In this document: positions 23,802-35,000 of the stretch, one piece after another
How the letters are laid out: every line of letters begins with the position of its first letter
Position numbering within the stretch: position 1 is the stretch's first letter
Source: Narthecium ossifragum
Lineage: Eukaryota > Streptophyta > Magnoliopsida > Dioscoreales > Nartheciaceae
Assembly: GCA_963920575.1 (NCBI GenBank)
Contig: OY986975.1
Coordinates: 18,011,897 to 18,075,896, forward strand
Direction: 5' to 3'
DNA length: 64,000 nt
Position numbers and translations under genes: made by a program
The notes under the pieces: generated by a model
What the model was told of the DNA's origin: nothing
Seen by the model: the letters and a program-made list of their open reading frames with translations, nothing else
Databases searched by the model: none

Positions 23802-24248
23802 GGAATGATCGCCGATCCATCTCCATAATCGACTTTGTTCTCTTGAGTAACTTCGTTAGAAGAGAGAGAAGAGATCATGCATGGGGAGGGGGAGACAGAG
23901 AGGAGAGAGGAGAGATGGAAAGACAGGGGAGGTAGAGAGAGAGCACGGAAGAGGGAGGGAGGAGAGAGAGAAGTGAGATTAGAGATGGAGAAGATGATGT
24001 CTCAAAACTAATCAGTTAAAATTGACTGAAACCAGTCAAAATTGACTGAAAACCGCTCACGTGTCAAGTGATATCACGTGAGCGGATTGCCGTCAAGTCT
24101 GGATAACGGCGTCTAACGGTAGGTACTAAATATGTTATATACATTAAATATAGGTATAAAAAACGTCATTATCAAACTAGAGGTACTAAAGTGGTATAAC
24201 CAAAATTTTACATGTACCAAAAGAGTAATTAAGCCTATATTATATTTT

Positions 24249-24326
24249 ACGTAGAGCCTGAGGCAGAGCGCCATGAATTATTGGTAGAGCCCAGACAATC
24301 CATCATCTCCACCGCCCCCTCCACCA
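24249..24326. repeat. Dispersed ~60-bp motif, copy 2
   Basis: Same text as 602-680 (gaggcagagcgccatgaatt...), again running into a CT-rich tract (ccaccgccccctccaccacc), which is cut at 24327 where CACTA-derived coding sequence begins. Confidence 0.75.
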
Positions 24327-25934
24327 CCACATTTTCGTTATTCCAATATGTCAATAGTATTCTAAAATGCGCTTCTGGAATATATGTAGGCTTGTTTTCC
24401 CATCTTTCTACATTTGTGCTATATTTCTTGAAATGCTTTTTCTTTAGTCTACACTTGTAGGTTCTCCAAGCTTCTTGGATTGTTCCTAGTACCCAGTCCA
24501 TAGCATTAGGTGGAAGGATGAACTTATCCTGTACAAAGAGTTATCATCAATAATACCAAATAAAAGTAAAACTACTAAAGAAAAATAGCCAAGTTTGAAT
24601 TTGTACATTCACATAGTTCCACATATGAATCTTCTTGTCTCTTGGAATTGCTTTCCAGCTAGTGTAAACCAATGGGCATTTTTGTGAATTCCTTGCCAAT
24701 GTACCCAAGAAGAAGCTAAAATTATTGAGTGTCTTATTATCCGGTCCGACTGGTTGGCCATTCTCATTAAATAAAACTGTTTTTTGTTCCTCCGAAGATT
24801 GCGAATGAATAGCTTTACACATTGTCGGTCATCTAGTTCTTCTAGGCTTCTTCAATACACCTTTTTTGAGAAGCAATTGATACAAAATAGTTAGATCTGT
24901 ACACTATGAGAATAGAAAAACTACAGATTTAATAAATAATGACAAGTTGATAATAACAATACTAAACCAGAATTTGGACTCATGAAGTTGTAGATTCTGC
25001 ATTTTCAGTTGTTTTTTGGGCTCATGAAGTAAAAGAAAGCTAACATGGATAAGGGTTGTTGCCTTATTATAACATGAATATGGCAGTGAAGAAATATTAT
25101 AGCATGAATATGGCAGTGAGAATATTTCGGCTAATGCATATAAACCAAGGACAAGCCCATGAAGAAATACACTGTCAATAACTCTTGTGAGCACAAGAAC
25201 ATAAATATGCACCAATCAAGAAGGCACAAACTAACATGGATAGAAGTTGCCAGAAAGCGTTTCAATATAATTGTATCTTCAAAATAAGCCAACTTAAATA
25301 GCTAGACATAATGCCAAATCACAACATAACTATCATAAATCAGATATCTAATTTATTAGATAATTATACCTTCTCTTTCAGTTACTTCCCTACTTGGATC
25401 ATGTGAAGCTTCACGAGAGACAACCTGCTCCTCTTGCTCTTCTTGTGTATTTTCAATATAATTGCATTTTGTAGCCAATTGTGTTGAGCTTGAATGTCGA
25501 TGTTGATGTGAACTAGAAGACCTCTGCTGACTTGTGTTTGGGAGGACAAGCTGATTCGAACTTCTTGCTAACATTGCACCATCTGTCATATGTTCGTTGC
25601 CTTCTTCATTGAGGAACTCCATCATTGACACTGGTGGATACAAGAGCTTGTGCTCTTTTCTTTTCTCAACACTATTTTCTTTTTGCCTTCTTTGTTGTTC
25701 AGGTTGAGGCATACTTCCTTGCGGCCGATTTGTGCTTGTATTTGGGCTTCTTTACGAGGTGTCATGTATATTGTCGTCTTTTGACTTGTTTGGCTGACAT
25801 TGTTGTGGCTTTGAGAAATCAAAGCAAGGTCTAATTTGTGATGAAGGCTCTGAATTCCTTTTCTTACTTGGACTTTGTAGTTTCTTCAAGATTAGATTGG
25901 TTCTCTTCTTTTGGGGAGTTGATTCCTTCGGCAT
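24327..25934 (-). pseudogene. CACTA second gene: TNP1/Transposase_24-like, truncated
   Basis: Minus-strand pieces in order: a Lys/Ser-rich start MPKESTPQKKRTNLILKKL (25934), Gln/Ser-rich exons (to 25356), then a domain with FNENGQPVGPDNKTLNNFSF and W..IP.DKK..MW..V (24822-24600) and VLGTIQEAWRTYKCRLKKKH ... RILLTYW (24501-24330). This pattern (GQPVG.., then W...K.RLK..) is the Ptta/En/Spm Transposase_24 family, the DNA-binding accessory protein of CACTA elements. Several introns are likely. The 3' end is cut at 24327. AT-rich DNA at 24830-25350 is probably intron. Confidence 0.72.
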
Positions 25935-26100
25935 TTTTCTTCTTCCAAATAATTATTATCATGCAAAACATACAAAAAAAGAGAAAAAATCATCAATAAT
26001 CATTCATTAGAATTCATAAATAGAAAAGCATAGGTAATCACTTAATTACAAGCCATAAATAGTAAAGCATAATCATCAATAAGCATGAGTGATCATTGCA

Positions 26101-27287
26101 TTATAAACCGTCATCAATGTCATAATCTAAGTCTTCGTCATCTTCATAGGTATCTTCCTCTTCTTCATCTTCACCATCTTCATTTTGGTGAGCTTGTAAC
26201 ATTTGGAAGGGAGTATTAATAACTGTTGCAGGTATATCTTCCCTAGACCAGTCAATCTGTTCATTTTCAATGGGTACACCAGCACCTACAAAAGAATCAC
26301 TTGGCTCGCTCCAAATTTCCTTTTCTTGAATATTTGGATCGTAATGCTCTTCCAAATCAAACAAATCTCTAGGGACTTTCTTCATAGCATAATGCCAATC
26401 TAAGTGAATAGGATCTTGCACATAGAAACACTGATGTACTTGAGAAGCCAAGACTATAGGATCATCTAAATAGCATAATTTCTTGAAATTTACACAAGTC
26501 ATCCCATAAGCATCTTTCTCGGTTTCAAACCAATCACATTTTAAAACTATAGTCTTAAAATGCCCATAATTGTCTATTTCAATTATTTGCTGTATAGATC
26601 CATAATATTGAACATCTCTGACTACTGGATTGTCGTCTTTTGAGCTTGCATAACTAGAAGTCAGTGCTGCCAATGTTACTCCACTATCTTGTGTTTTACA
26701 TCTAGTGTAACGCCCCGCCCCGCGGGCTCCCGGTCCGACCAAGATCTGCCCAGCGGCGCCGCTCCCCGACACAATATTGTCTGCTTTTGGCTCACCGCAG
26801 AAATCTGGGAAAACTTCCCAGTAGGTCACCCATCCCGGGACCGCTCCAAGGCAAGCACGCTTAACCTTGGAGTTTTCTGGCGGATCACTGCCAGCACGAC
26901 TTTAAAACGCGTTGTGTCTATTAAAGGCTTCCTATATACTTATATTGAACCCCGGACCATGCCTAGGCGTTGTGGGATTGCTTACTTGGCTACCCGACTC
27001 AGCCCCGCCCTCCAGGCGCAGGCATCTTGTCCCACGGTAGATCCAGCGGGCCTCACATCTTGCATCACGTTGTTTTGTATGAAATCTATAACCATTAATC
27101 ACAAATCCAGAATACTCCCTAGCTACAAAATTGGGACCAGCGGAGAGGTGCTTAATGTGATCGGAGACATCATCATTCTGCACACGTGTTTCAAACCATT
27201 GGATGAAAGTTTGACTATGATTTCGATCTTTATCCCATTTTCTTTTTTTAGACTGGCTGCTAATAAGATTCTCATGCTCACTGCATT
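26101..27287 (-). pseudogene. CACTA DUF4216 exon, split by a Cassandra LTR
   Basis: The minus strand runs from SEHENL..(27287) through IQWFETR and GFVINGYRFHTKQRDARC, then the retroelement (27057-26706), then KTQDSGVTLAALTSSYASSK, NYGHFKTIVLKCDWF, HYAMKKVPRDLFDLE, ending in an acidic tail of Glu/Asp runs. DUF4216 is found C-terminal to DUF4218 in CACTA TNP2 genes. Removing the LTR restores the reading frame at DARC/KTQ. Confidence 0.8.
26706..27057 (-). mobile_element. Cassandra-like solo LTR, copy 3
   Basis: 352 bp, TGTAACGCCC...GGCCTCACA on the plus strand. The flanks TCTAG (26701-26705) and TCTTG (27058-27062) match at 4 of 5. The 5S-like block (minus strand, about 26872-26813) reads GGTTAAGCGTGCTTGCC..., then GGGATGGGTGACC and CTGGGAAGT. 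Inserted in the CACTA DUF4216 exon. The apparent reading frame through it is accidental. Confidence 0.88.
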
Positions 27288-27363
27288 AAAAAATGAAAGG
27301 CATTAGCATGAGCTCGATATGTTTAACAAGATAGAAATGATCATAACTATTCTATGAGTCGCA

Positions 27364-29894
27364 TTACCTGATGTATTTAGAAACCTCATCACAATTGAAG
27401 AGTATATATCGATGTATTTTAGTCCACAACATGATATCCAGTGTAAAGGTCTTGGCTTTTTTTCTCTTCCCTTCTACAAGATGACCTGTTACTGGAAAGA
27501 GGGAAGCTGGTCCTTCATATTCAACATCATTCTCCCAATTTCTTGCAGCTCTATTCAATCTTGTCTCAACATTATCATTCAAATATCTTGAACAAAACGT
27601 CAAACACTCTTCTGCCAAGTAGCCTTCAGCTATTGAGCCCTTTGGGCGACTCCTATTGTGAACATAGGACTTTAATCTGCACAAGTACCTTTGAATTGGA
27701 TACATCCAACGAAATTGAACTGGTCCACCCAACTTGACTTCATTTGCTAGATGGATTGGCAAATGTACCATTATATCAAAGAAACTTGGAGGAAAAATCA
27801 TCTCAAGTTGACAAAGTGTCTCTATAATTTCTGTTTGCAAATGATCAAGATCTTGTGGCTTAATCACTTTGCTACATAGCCCCCGAAAGAAGGCTCCTAA
27901 CCGAATCAATGGAATTGCCACATGCTTAGGTAATGTCTGCCTAACTGCAACCTGAAGTAGGTAGTGTAGCATAAAATGAGCATCATGACTTTTATAACCT
28001 GAAATTTTTCTCTCTGCCAGTTGCACACATCGAGAGAGATTTGATGCAGTACCAACTGGTAGTTTCACTCTCTTGAATACACTGCAAAATATATCTTTCT
28101 CTTTGGAAGTCAATTAGAAACATGCTTTGGCATATGATATCTTTTTGCGATCATGAGACTCAACTGGATGAATATTTTTTCTTATCTCCATATCTCTCAT
28201 GTCAAAACGAGCCTTTGGATGATCTTTTGTTTTTCCTGGGATATCTAACAGAGTCCCAATGACACTATCAAATATATTTTTTTCTATATGCATTACATCA
28301 AGGTTATGGCGTGGCGTGTTGTCCTTCCAGTATGGTAACTCAAAAAATATAGACTTCTTCTTCCAAGGGCTGCTGTTGTTCGTCTTCTTTTGCTTCTTAC
28401 CAAACACATGATCAACCTCTTGCAATTATTCTAATACCCTAGCACCCGATAACAAACTAGGTGATGTTCTATTTTCTACCTGGCCATTAAAGGACCTTTT
28501 ATCTCGCCTTCATGGATGATTCATATCCAAAAACACACGGTGATCCCCGTAACATAACTTTCGACTATGCTTTAGATATTTTGAACAAGTTCCATAGTTG
28601 CAGAAAGGGCATGCCAGCCTTCCTTTAGTGCTCCATCCAGATAACATAGCATAAGCAGGGAAGTCATTGATAGTCCATAACAACGCAGCACGCATTTGAA
28701 ATGTTTGGTTAGCCATCGCGTCATAAGTTTCAACCCCAACTTCCCACAACTCTTTCAACTCCTCAATTAGCGGTTGTAAGTATATATCAATATTATTTCC
28801 AGGAGAAGATGGCCCAAGAATGAGCAATGAAAGCATAGTATATTCTGGCTTCATACACATCCATGGTGGTAGATTATATGGAACTAAAATCACGGCCATG
28901 TGCTATGAGCAATACTCATGGTCCTAAAAGGATTGAAACCATCACTGGCAAATCCAAGTCTCACATTCCGAGGATCAATGGCAAAATCAGAGTGCACATA
29001 ATCGAAGTTCCTCCAAGCTTGGCCATCAGCTGGATGTCTTAAATTCCCATCTCTTGTACGTTCTTTTCTATGCCATTGCATTGATCCAACAGTTTTGGAT
29101 GACATAAACATCATTCTCAGCCTTGGTATTAAAGGAAAGTGCCTCAATATCTTAGCGGGAATTTTATGAGTTTTTTTGTCGCTGCTATTGCCTTTCGCAC
29201 CTTCATTCATTTTCCACCTTGAAACATCACATACAAGGCAGGTTGTTGCTGCCTGATACTCCTTCCAATATAGCATGCAGTCATTGGGACATGCATCAAT
29301 TTTATTGTAGTAAGAACCCAAATCCTTCACCATATTCTTTGCCTTGTTAAATGACTCTGGAATTGCTAATTCAGGCATCGCTTCCTTTAGCAATTGTACA
29401 AGAGCAGTAAAGGATGCATTACTCCATCCATAAAGGCACTTCAAAAGATATAGGCGAACAGTGAAAGAAAGTCTTGAGAAGTTCTTGCAACCAGGATACA
29501 AATCCTGTCTAGCCTCCTCTATTAGTTTGTATAACTTCTTAGCTTCTTCATTAGGCCCTTCAATTGTATGTCTAAATCTCTCATTCAGCAACTCATTTAT
29601 ATTATCAGGCTGGTTCCCCTCATCTCCTCCAAATTGATCATCAAGATTCATCCTCGAAGATGATGGTCCCTCTCCATGGAAAACCCAGACAGTGTATGCC
29701 TTGTCAAACCCCGTCCATATCAAATGGTTGTAAACTTCATCTCGACGATACCAATAACGATTGCAACATTTGGTACATGGGCATAAAATTTGTCCTTCTA
29801 AAGCAGCAATAGAAAAGGCATGTTCAAGAAACTGTTCAACACCCATCTTATAGTCGTCGGTTATTCTTGGCATTTGAATCCAACTCTTATCCAT
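27364..29894 (-). pseudogene. CACTA TNP2-type transposase with DUF4218, broken
   Basis: Starts MDKSWIQMPRITDDYKMGVE (29894), the transposase-associated domain with CPC..C cysteines, through GFDKAYTVWVFHGE and LGFASDGFNPF. A frameshift at ~28895 leads into NLPPWMCMKPEY, LACPFCNYGT and RHNLDVMHIEKN (Transposase_21/TNP2). DUF4218 then runs from 28113 (SHDAHFMLHYLLQ, MVHLPIHLANE, RSRPKGSIAEGY) to 27364. At least three in-frame stops, at ~28510, ~28426 and 28114-28112, interrupt frames that are otherwise collinear with the family. The long 28890-29894 piece is intact. Transposition activity is therefore lost. Confidence 0.88.
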
Positions 29895-32686
29895 TAGGAG
29901 ACTTACTGAAATTGTACATAGTGGGAAAAAAGATTCAATGGATATAAGAACATGTTAATCTTGGCATTCATGCATTTCATTTATAAGCATACCCTTTATG
30001 CATAAGAAGGCAAGCTTTACACACTACAATGTATTCATGCATTTCACTTATATGTCCGATCAAGTCTAATTGATTGCAACTTTAATTACTTAGGAGAAAC
30101 TCAAATACTAGGGAAATTACTTGGATGACAGCTTATGAGACGACAAATGCTTCTATGTTTATCCAATCATGATCAAGGCTGCAAAACCTAATGTTTACTT
30201 TATACAAGTTGACTTTTAAATGTTTAAATATCACAAAATGCATGGCTATGCACTTAGCTTTTGGCCAAATATAGAGTGTGTTATACATTCAACGAAATTG
30301 AACTGGTTCACCCAACGAATTGCTTTCAGTATGGTACACATGCAAATTGAAAATGAAACAATTTAAAGAAGAAAAACATGTTATTAATTCTTAAGGAAAG
30401 GTAAGAACATGTACAGTTTCACTTTCGCAATGTCCAAGATATAACATAGAACTAATTTGACCACAACAACATAGCACACTTATAATAACTTGGGCAAAGT
30501 TTTAGGCTAGAACATCATACATTTATACCAGTTAAACATATTAAGCTTGATTTTCTCATAGAAATAGCTTTTTGTGATTACAAAAAGACCGTTTGGTGCA
30601 ACAACAAAAAAAGATAGATAGTCAGAGATAAAATGAAAAAAACAGACTTATTCAACACTTTGACCTCTTCTTATCAAGAAGTCAGTAGTTCGTATAAAAA
30701 TAGCCATTGCATATTAGACTATTGTATGTCCAACACATACTTCCATTTGGGAGCTACCTCATACCTACTTGTTTTATGGCTTTAATTTGAGCCTAGTTAA
30801 GCAAAAATTTTGCTCATTAAGTGTAAATATTTGGCCATAGCTTCATTTTTATCCTTATCAATTCTGCTATGGCCATAATTGATCCATGGAAACCAGAAAT
30901 GTAGTTCAACACCACCACATATGCAGAATGCATGATTGACCTTTATGGACAATAGAAGATCTGTCTAATTATATAACCTACTCCTTTCTCCACTTGTTTG
31001 TATTTTCACCACATAGTATCATTCCAATTGAAATCAAAGGTCCATGAGGACCAGCTCTGTCTACTTGACCATACAATCTCTGGTATACAAATTTTAAAAG
31101 AGGGTTCTCGGAATTGTGAGGATGAAGCAATAAAGCTAAAAAGAACTTCCTATTGTTAAAGTCTTATGTCCATGATTAGTTAAGAATACCATCTTTCTCA
31201 TTCAAGAACAACTGAAGTCTTAGAAAACAAATTGCTAATTCTTTTTAAAAGACAAGGTACAACCAATTAAAGAACCTCCATATCCTCATCACACATGCAG
31301 ATGCAATGTCTACTTGATTAGTTATCCTTGAGGGCCCTCCTACTAGTAAAATAGACCATGGATTAATGGGGACGGTTCCTCCTACAGCCATAAGCAAACA
31401 AAACTACCCTTATTAAAACTTCTATTGGAAGACAATGGAGATGCACTAGATGCCAAGCTCTTAAATATAAAAAACCAATAATAGGAGGGAGTGAAACGTA
31501 CCCAAAATCCCTAACTTTTCACCTTCCTTGGCTTTCCCGAATAGAAAAGTAGGGGTGGAAGAGTGGGGAGATGATATGTCGACAAAAGCCCTACTCTTTT
31601 CCTTGGGTTTCCCGAATAGAGAAGCAAGGGCCAGGGGTGGGGGAGGGGGGAGATGATCTGTCGACAATAGCCCTAGTTTTCTCCTTGGGTTTCTGGAAAA
31701 GAGAGGCAGGGGCCAGAGGTGGGAGAGGGGGGAAGATGATCTGTCGACAATAGCCCTAGTTTTCTTCTTGGGTATCTGGAAAAGAGAGGCAGGGGCCATG
31801 CGTGGAAGAGAGGGAGAGAAGATGTCGATACCAGGGATTTTGAGAAAGCTAGATGATCCTAGGTTTCCCGGGCGATTTTGAGAAAACGCGCCCTTAGCGT
31901 GGTGCGAATTTAATATGCACTCTAATTTGTTTCTTTGTCGAGTCAAACTCGGCTAGCTTTAAACGATCAGATTGGGCTCGAGTTAATTATTAGCTCGAAT
32001 ATTTGCCATTCAACATCCGATCTAGCTAATTTGAGCTTAATTAAGCTCTTATTAGTAAGCTGGTTTAGCTACATGAATTAATTTTATATATATCTTATAA
32101 AATATCATTTATTTTTTTAACATAGATATACATATAGCTCAAGTTCGACTTGAGTTCATCTTGGTTGTGTAAGGATTTAACTGGAACAAGAAGCCAAGGA
32201 AAAACGAAAACAAGGACACACAGATTTACGTGGTATAGAAAATTACATAAACTACCCCCTATCAACAGATCTCAAATCCATTTTTGCTCCGGAGGCGCTG
32301 CCCCTGGGCCCCGTCAACTCTGCGTAGTGCGTCATAGTATAAGATCCGCACCAAAACCAGAGGCAAGTAGAACATCAGGCTCCACACCTTAACAGGCTAG
32401 AAAGGCTTTAAAGAGCTTGCAAATCAAGCTCATGAAGTCAACATGTACTCGATTTGTTCATGAGTTCAAGTTTAGTTATGAAGCTCAACTCGAGCTTATA
32501 CATTTATAATAAGACCTAACCTTGTACAAGCTAGCTAGTGTTCGGCTTGCATGCTAGGTAAAAATATGGTCCTATATATTTATAATTGTTATAGTAAACT
32601 CCGTCAGCTCTGCGTAGTGCGTCATAGTCAGGTCCGCATCATAATTCGGAACAATCATGCTCCACAAACTCAACACAGGCAAAATA
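29895..32686. other. Noncoding leader region of the CACTA element
   Basis: AT-rich DNA without credible frames, lying between the TNP2 start and the LTR nest. It includes the 82-bp repeat array (31515-31850). At 32300-32345 and 32600-32665 are two diverged copies of ccgtcaactctgcgtagtgc..-type sequence, about 300 bp apart, which may be remnants of a small LTR or TRIM element. Confidence 0.5.
31515..31850. repeat. ~82-bp tandem repeat, about four copies
   Basis: gtcga.a marks each unit, at 31578, 31660, 31743 and 31824, a spacing of 81-83 bp. Unit text: ..agccctagttttctccttgg, g.atagagaggcaggggcca, gg.gggagatgatct. Tandem repeats of this size upstream of transposase genes are common in CACTA leaders. 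The frames over it on both strands are not genes. Confidence 0.85.
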
Positions 32687-34508
32687 TGTAAGGGCCTAAT
32701 TGTAAGATTGTTGGGGTTTTCTGTAAAATTGGAGAGCTTTCGCGTAATTTGGAGTCTTGTGGGGGGTTTTCTGCAAGATTTCCCACCTACCCCCACTTCT
32801 CTTCTTCTTCTCCCCGATATTTTTCTCCCTCTTCACCCTTACCTCATTTGAACCAGGCTCGGGTGTGAGGACCTGTCCCTCCATCCCTGTGGCTTGCTGT
32901 TTACCCCCAGGGCAATTTGGGAAATTGCGCCTTGGCGGTCGTTTCACACTGGCTGTGCACACACAGACCTTGGTTGATGCTTGTTTTTGCTTAGAAAGGT
33001 TAGGTGGACCCTGGTTCGGAAGTCCTGTGCTTGGGCTTGTGTCTCAGCCAAGGTTTCCGTTTTGGGCAAGGGAGATCGATCTCCATGGGGGTGAAGATCG
33101 ATCTCTCTGTGCCTTGTGGTCGCCGTTCTGGGCGAGGAAGATCGATCTCCATGTCCATGAAGATCGATCTCCCTGTGCCTGGAAGTCTCTGTCGGTGGCT
33201 TTCGAAGGACGGCCACCGCGGTGGCCGTCGCTTCCCCTGTCAGGGGAGGGAAGACTTTCCCTCCCCTCTCCCAGCTTTTCCCCGCTTTAGCCAGCTTTCC
33301 CCCGGCCTTACCCGCCCCTTCCCCCTTCCTTTCTTCCCCTTCTTCTCTTCTTCTTCCTCGCGGCTCTGCTTTCCCCTGTTCCGGCTGAGAGCTTTCACTC
33401 GCCGTTCTTCCTCCTCCGGCCACCTCTCCGGGAGCTTGAAGGCTCGTTGGGTTCGTGGCAAGGCGAGGAAGGTCCTAGGGTAGGACTTGTGGATCGAAGC
33501 TGCGTTGAAGAGGTAGGGTTCTTCTTCTAAAACTCCGGCTGTTTGAGGGTTTTAAATCCGGTTTTGATTTCTTGTTAGATCTCCTTGTGGAGTTATTCTT
33601 TCCCGATTTTGAAGCCATGAGTAGCTTCGTGGCACTGAGATCTACCAGCCCACCTAGTTTGGTGAGGTATGGTGGCGGTTTCCGGCGGTGTTCCTCGCCG
33701 TCCGGCCGCCGGCGTGAACCCAATCATGATCGATCTCTTGGGGAGAGATCGATCTTGGTCGGGGTGGCCCAGCCCGCCCGTGCGAGAGCGATCTCCCTGG
33801 GAGGGAGATCGATCTCTTGGCTGCTGGTGCCTGTGCGGTTTGCGTCCACGTCACCTACAAGATCGATCTTCATATGGGTGGAGATCGATCTCGTGGGGGT
33901 GACCAGGACGGGTGCTTCTAGCCTCGAGGAAGATCGATCTCCATGCTATAGGAGATCGATCTCCTTCAGTGCAGAGAGGGTTTTACTTGCTTTAAATGCT
34001 GTTTTGCCCGCGGGGCTTCGCATGCAAGTGGTTTTTACGGTTTTGCCCTCGGGGCTTATCCTGTAATGAGTTATGCATGAATGCTTACCGCCTTGTGGTT
34101 GAACCGAGAGGGTGATGTCTCTCGGGGTGTGTAGAATAAATGGGCTGACAGTATGCCCTTACCGCTTTGTGCTGAACCGAGGGAGTCATGACTCTCGGGA
34201 GTGTTTAGTATAAATAGGCCGAAGGTGTGCCCTTGCTGTGTTGGTTGTTTACAGCTTTATCATATCTATCCTGCCCTGTTTTCCTATGCATTAGGCATGC
34301 TAGGGTAGGTTGGGTCTGTGTTGACTCTGCTGCTTGGAGTACCGAGTGATGGTAGTCTTAACTTCGGTTGTTCCGCCAAGTGCGGAGATCCCGCTTGGAG
34401 AAGGGGGTCCTACTGGTTTCGTCGTGTCCACCTTGTATCAAGGATCGTCGGAGGTAGTCCAATCCTTGAACAGTGGCTGTCGGAGGGACGTACTTTGGAC
34501 ATGTACCA

Positions 34509-34995
34509 CTTGGAGAGGAGATCAGGAGATTGATCACCGCGTTCCAGGGTGACCAACTCCTTCTGACAGCGGGGCCGACGCAGCAGGCTCCCTGGGAGGG
34601 AGGCCGAGGGCAGCAGTCTGAGCGTGGGCCAGCGCTGTGCTTCCACTACCGGCAGCCAGGGCACATTCGCAGGGACTGTCCGCGATGGAACGCACAGGGT
34701 GCGGCGCCATCAGGAGGTCGAGACGGAGGGTCCCGGGCTGGGCAGGGCCAGAGAGGTGGAGCCGGGCCAGGCCGCAGTGGAGGTCAGGTGTTCGCCCTAC
34801 CTGACCGCCCCTACGCAGACGAGGTGCAGCCGTCCTATCAGGAGTACCTGTCTCAGCACCCGCTCCCGCTGACCGTAGCACCACCCGTCTCCAGAGGTAC
34901 TTTTTTACCGCTTTGTAGCATCCTGCTAGGCATTGTTTTCTTTTCCGAGCCCTACCTTGATCGAATCTCGAGGACGAGATTTTTTTTAAGGGTTT
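34509..34995 (+). pseudogene. gag/pol remnant of F1-d
   Basis: One frame continues from an LTR/gag join (EEIRRLITAF) through QGDQLLLTAGPTQQAPWEGG to a zinc knuckle CFHYRQPGHIRRDC (34638-34679), in which the second cysteine of CCHC is Tyr. A Gly/Gln-rich tail with QVFALPDRP follows, then a jump to the end of pol near the 3' LTR. A polypurine-type tract (ttttttttaagggttttggga) ends at 35000. Compare the intact knuckle in the gag at 17223. Confidence 0.82.
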
Positions 34996-35000
34996 TGGGA

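Larger units (their letters stand above)
22575..24235. mobile_element. Pack-MULE (Mutator-like element with host gene fragments)
   Basis: 1661 bp. The left terminus GGCTTAATTACACTTTTGGT and the right terminus, reverse-complemented GGCTTAATTACTCTTTTGGT, begin ~90-bp imperfect terminal inverted repeats that share tacatgtaaaatttt.., ataccactttagta.ctctagtt. The flanking 9-mers, taaattata (22566-22574) and tatattata (24236-24244), match at 8 of 9, the duplication length of Mutator-like elements. The interior has no transposase but two GC-rich fragments resembling host genes: an armadillo-type protein and a LOB-domain C-terminus. That is the definition of a Pack-MULE. CT/GA-rich spacers flank the fragments. 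Confidence 0.85.

Noticed and set aside
26813..26872. 5S rRNA gene
   Set aside because: Only the internal control region resembles 5S rRNA and it sits inside an LTR with a target duplication, so it is a Cassandra feature.
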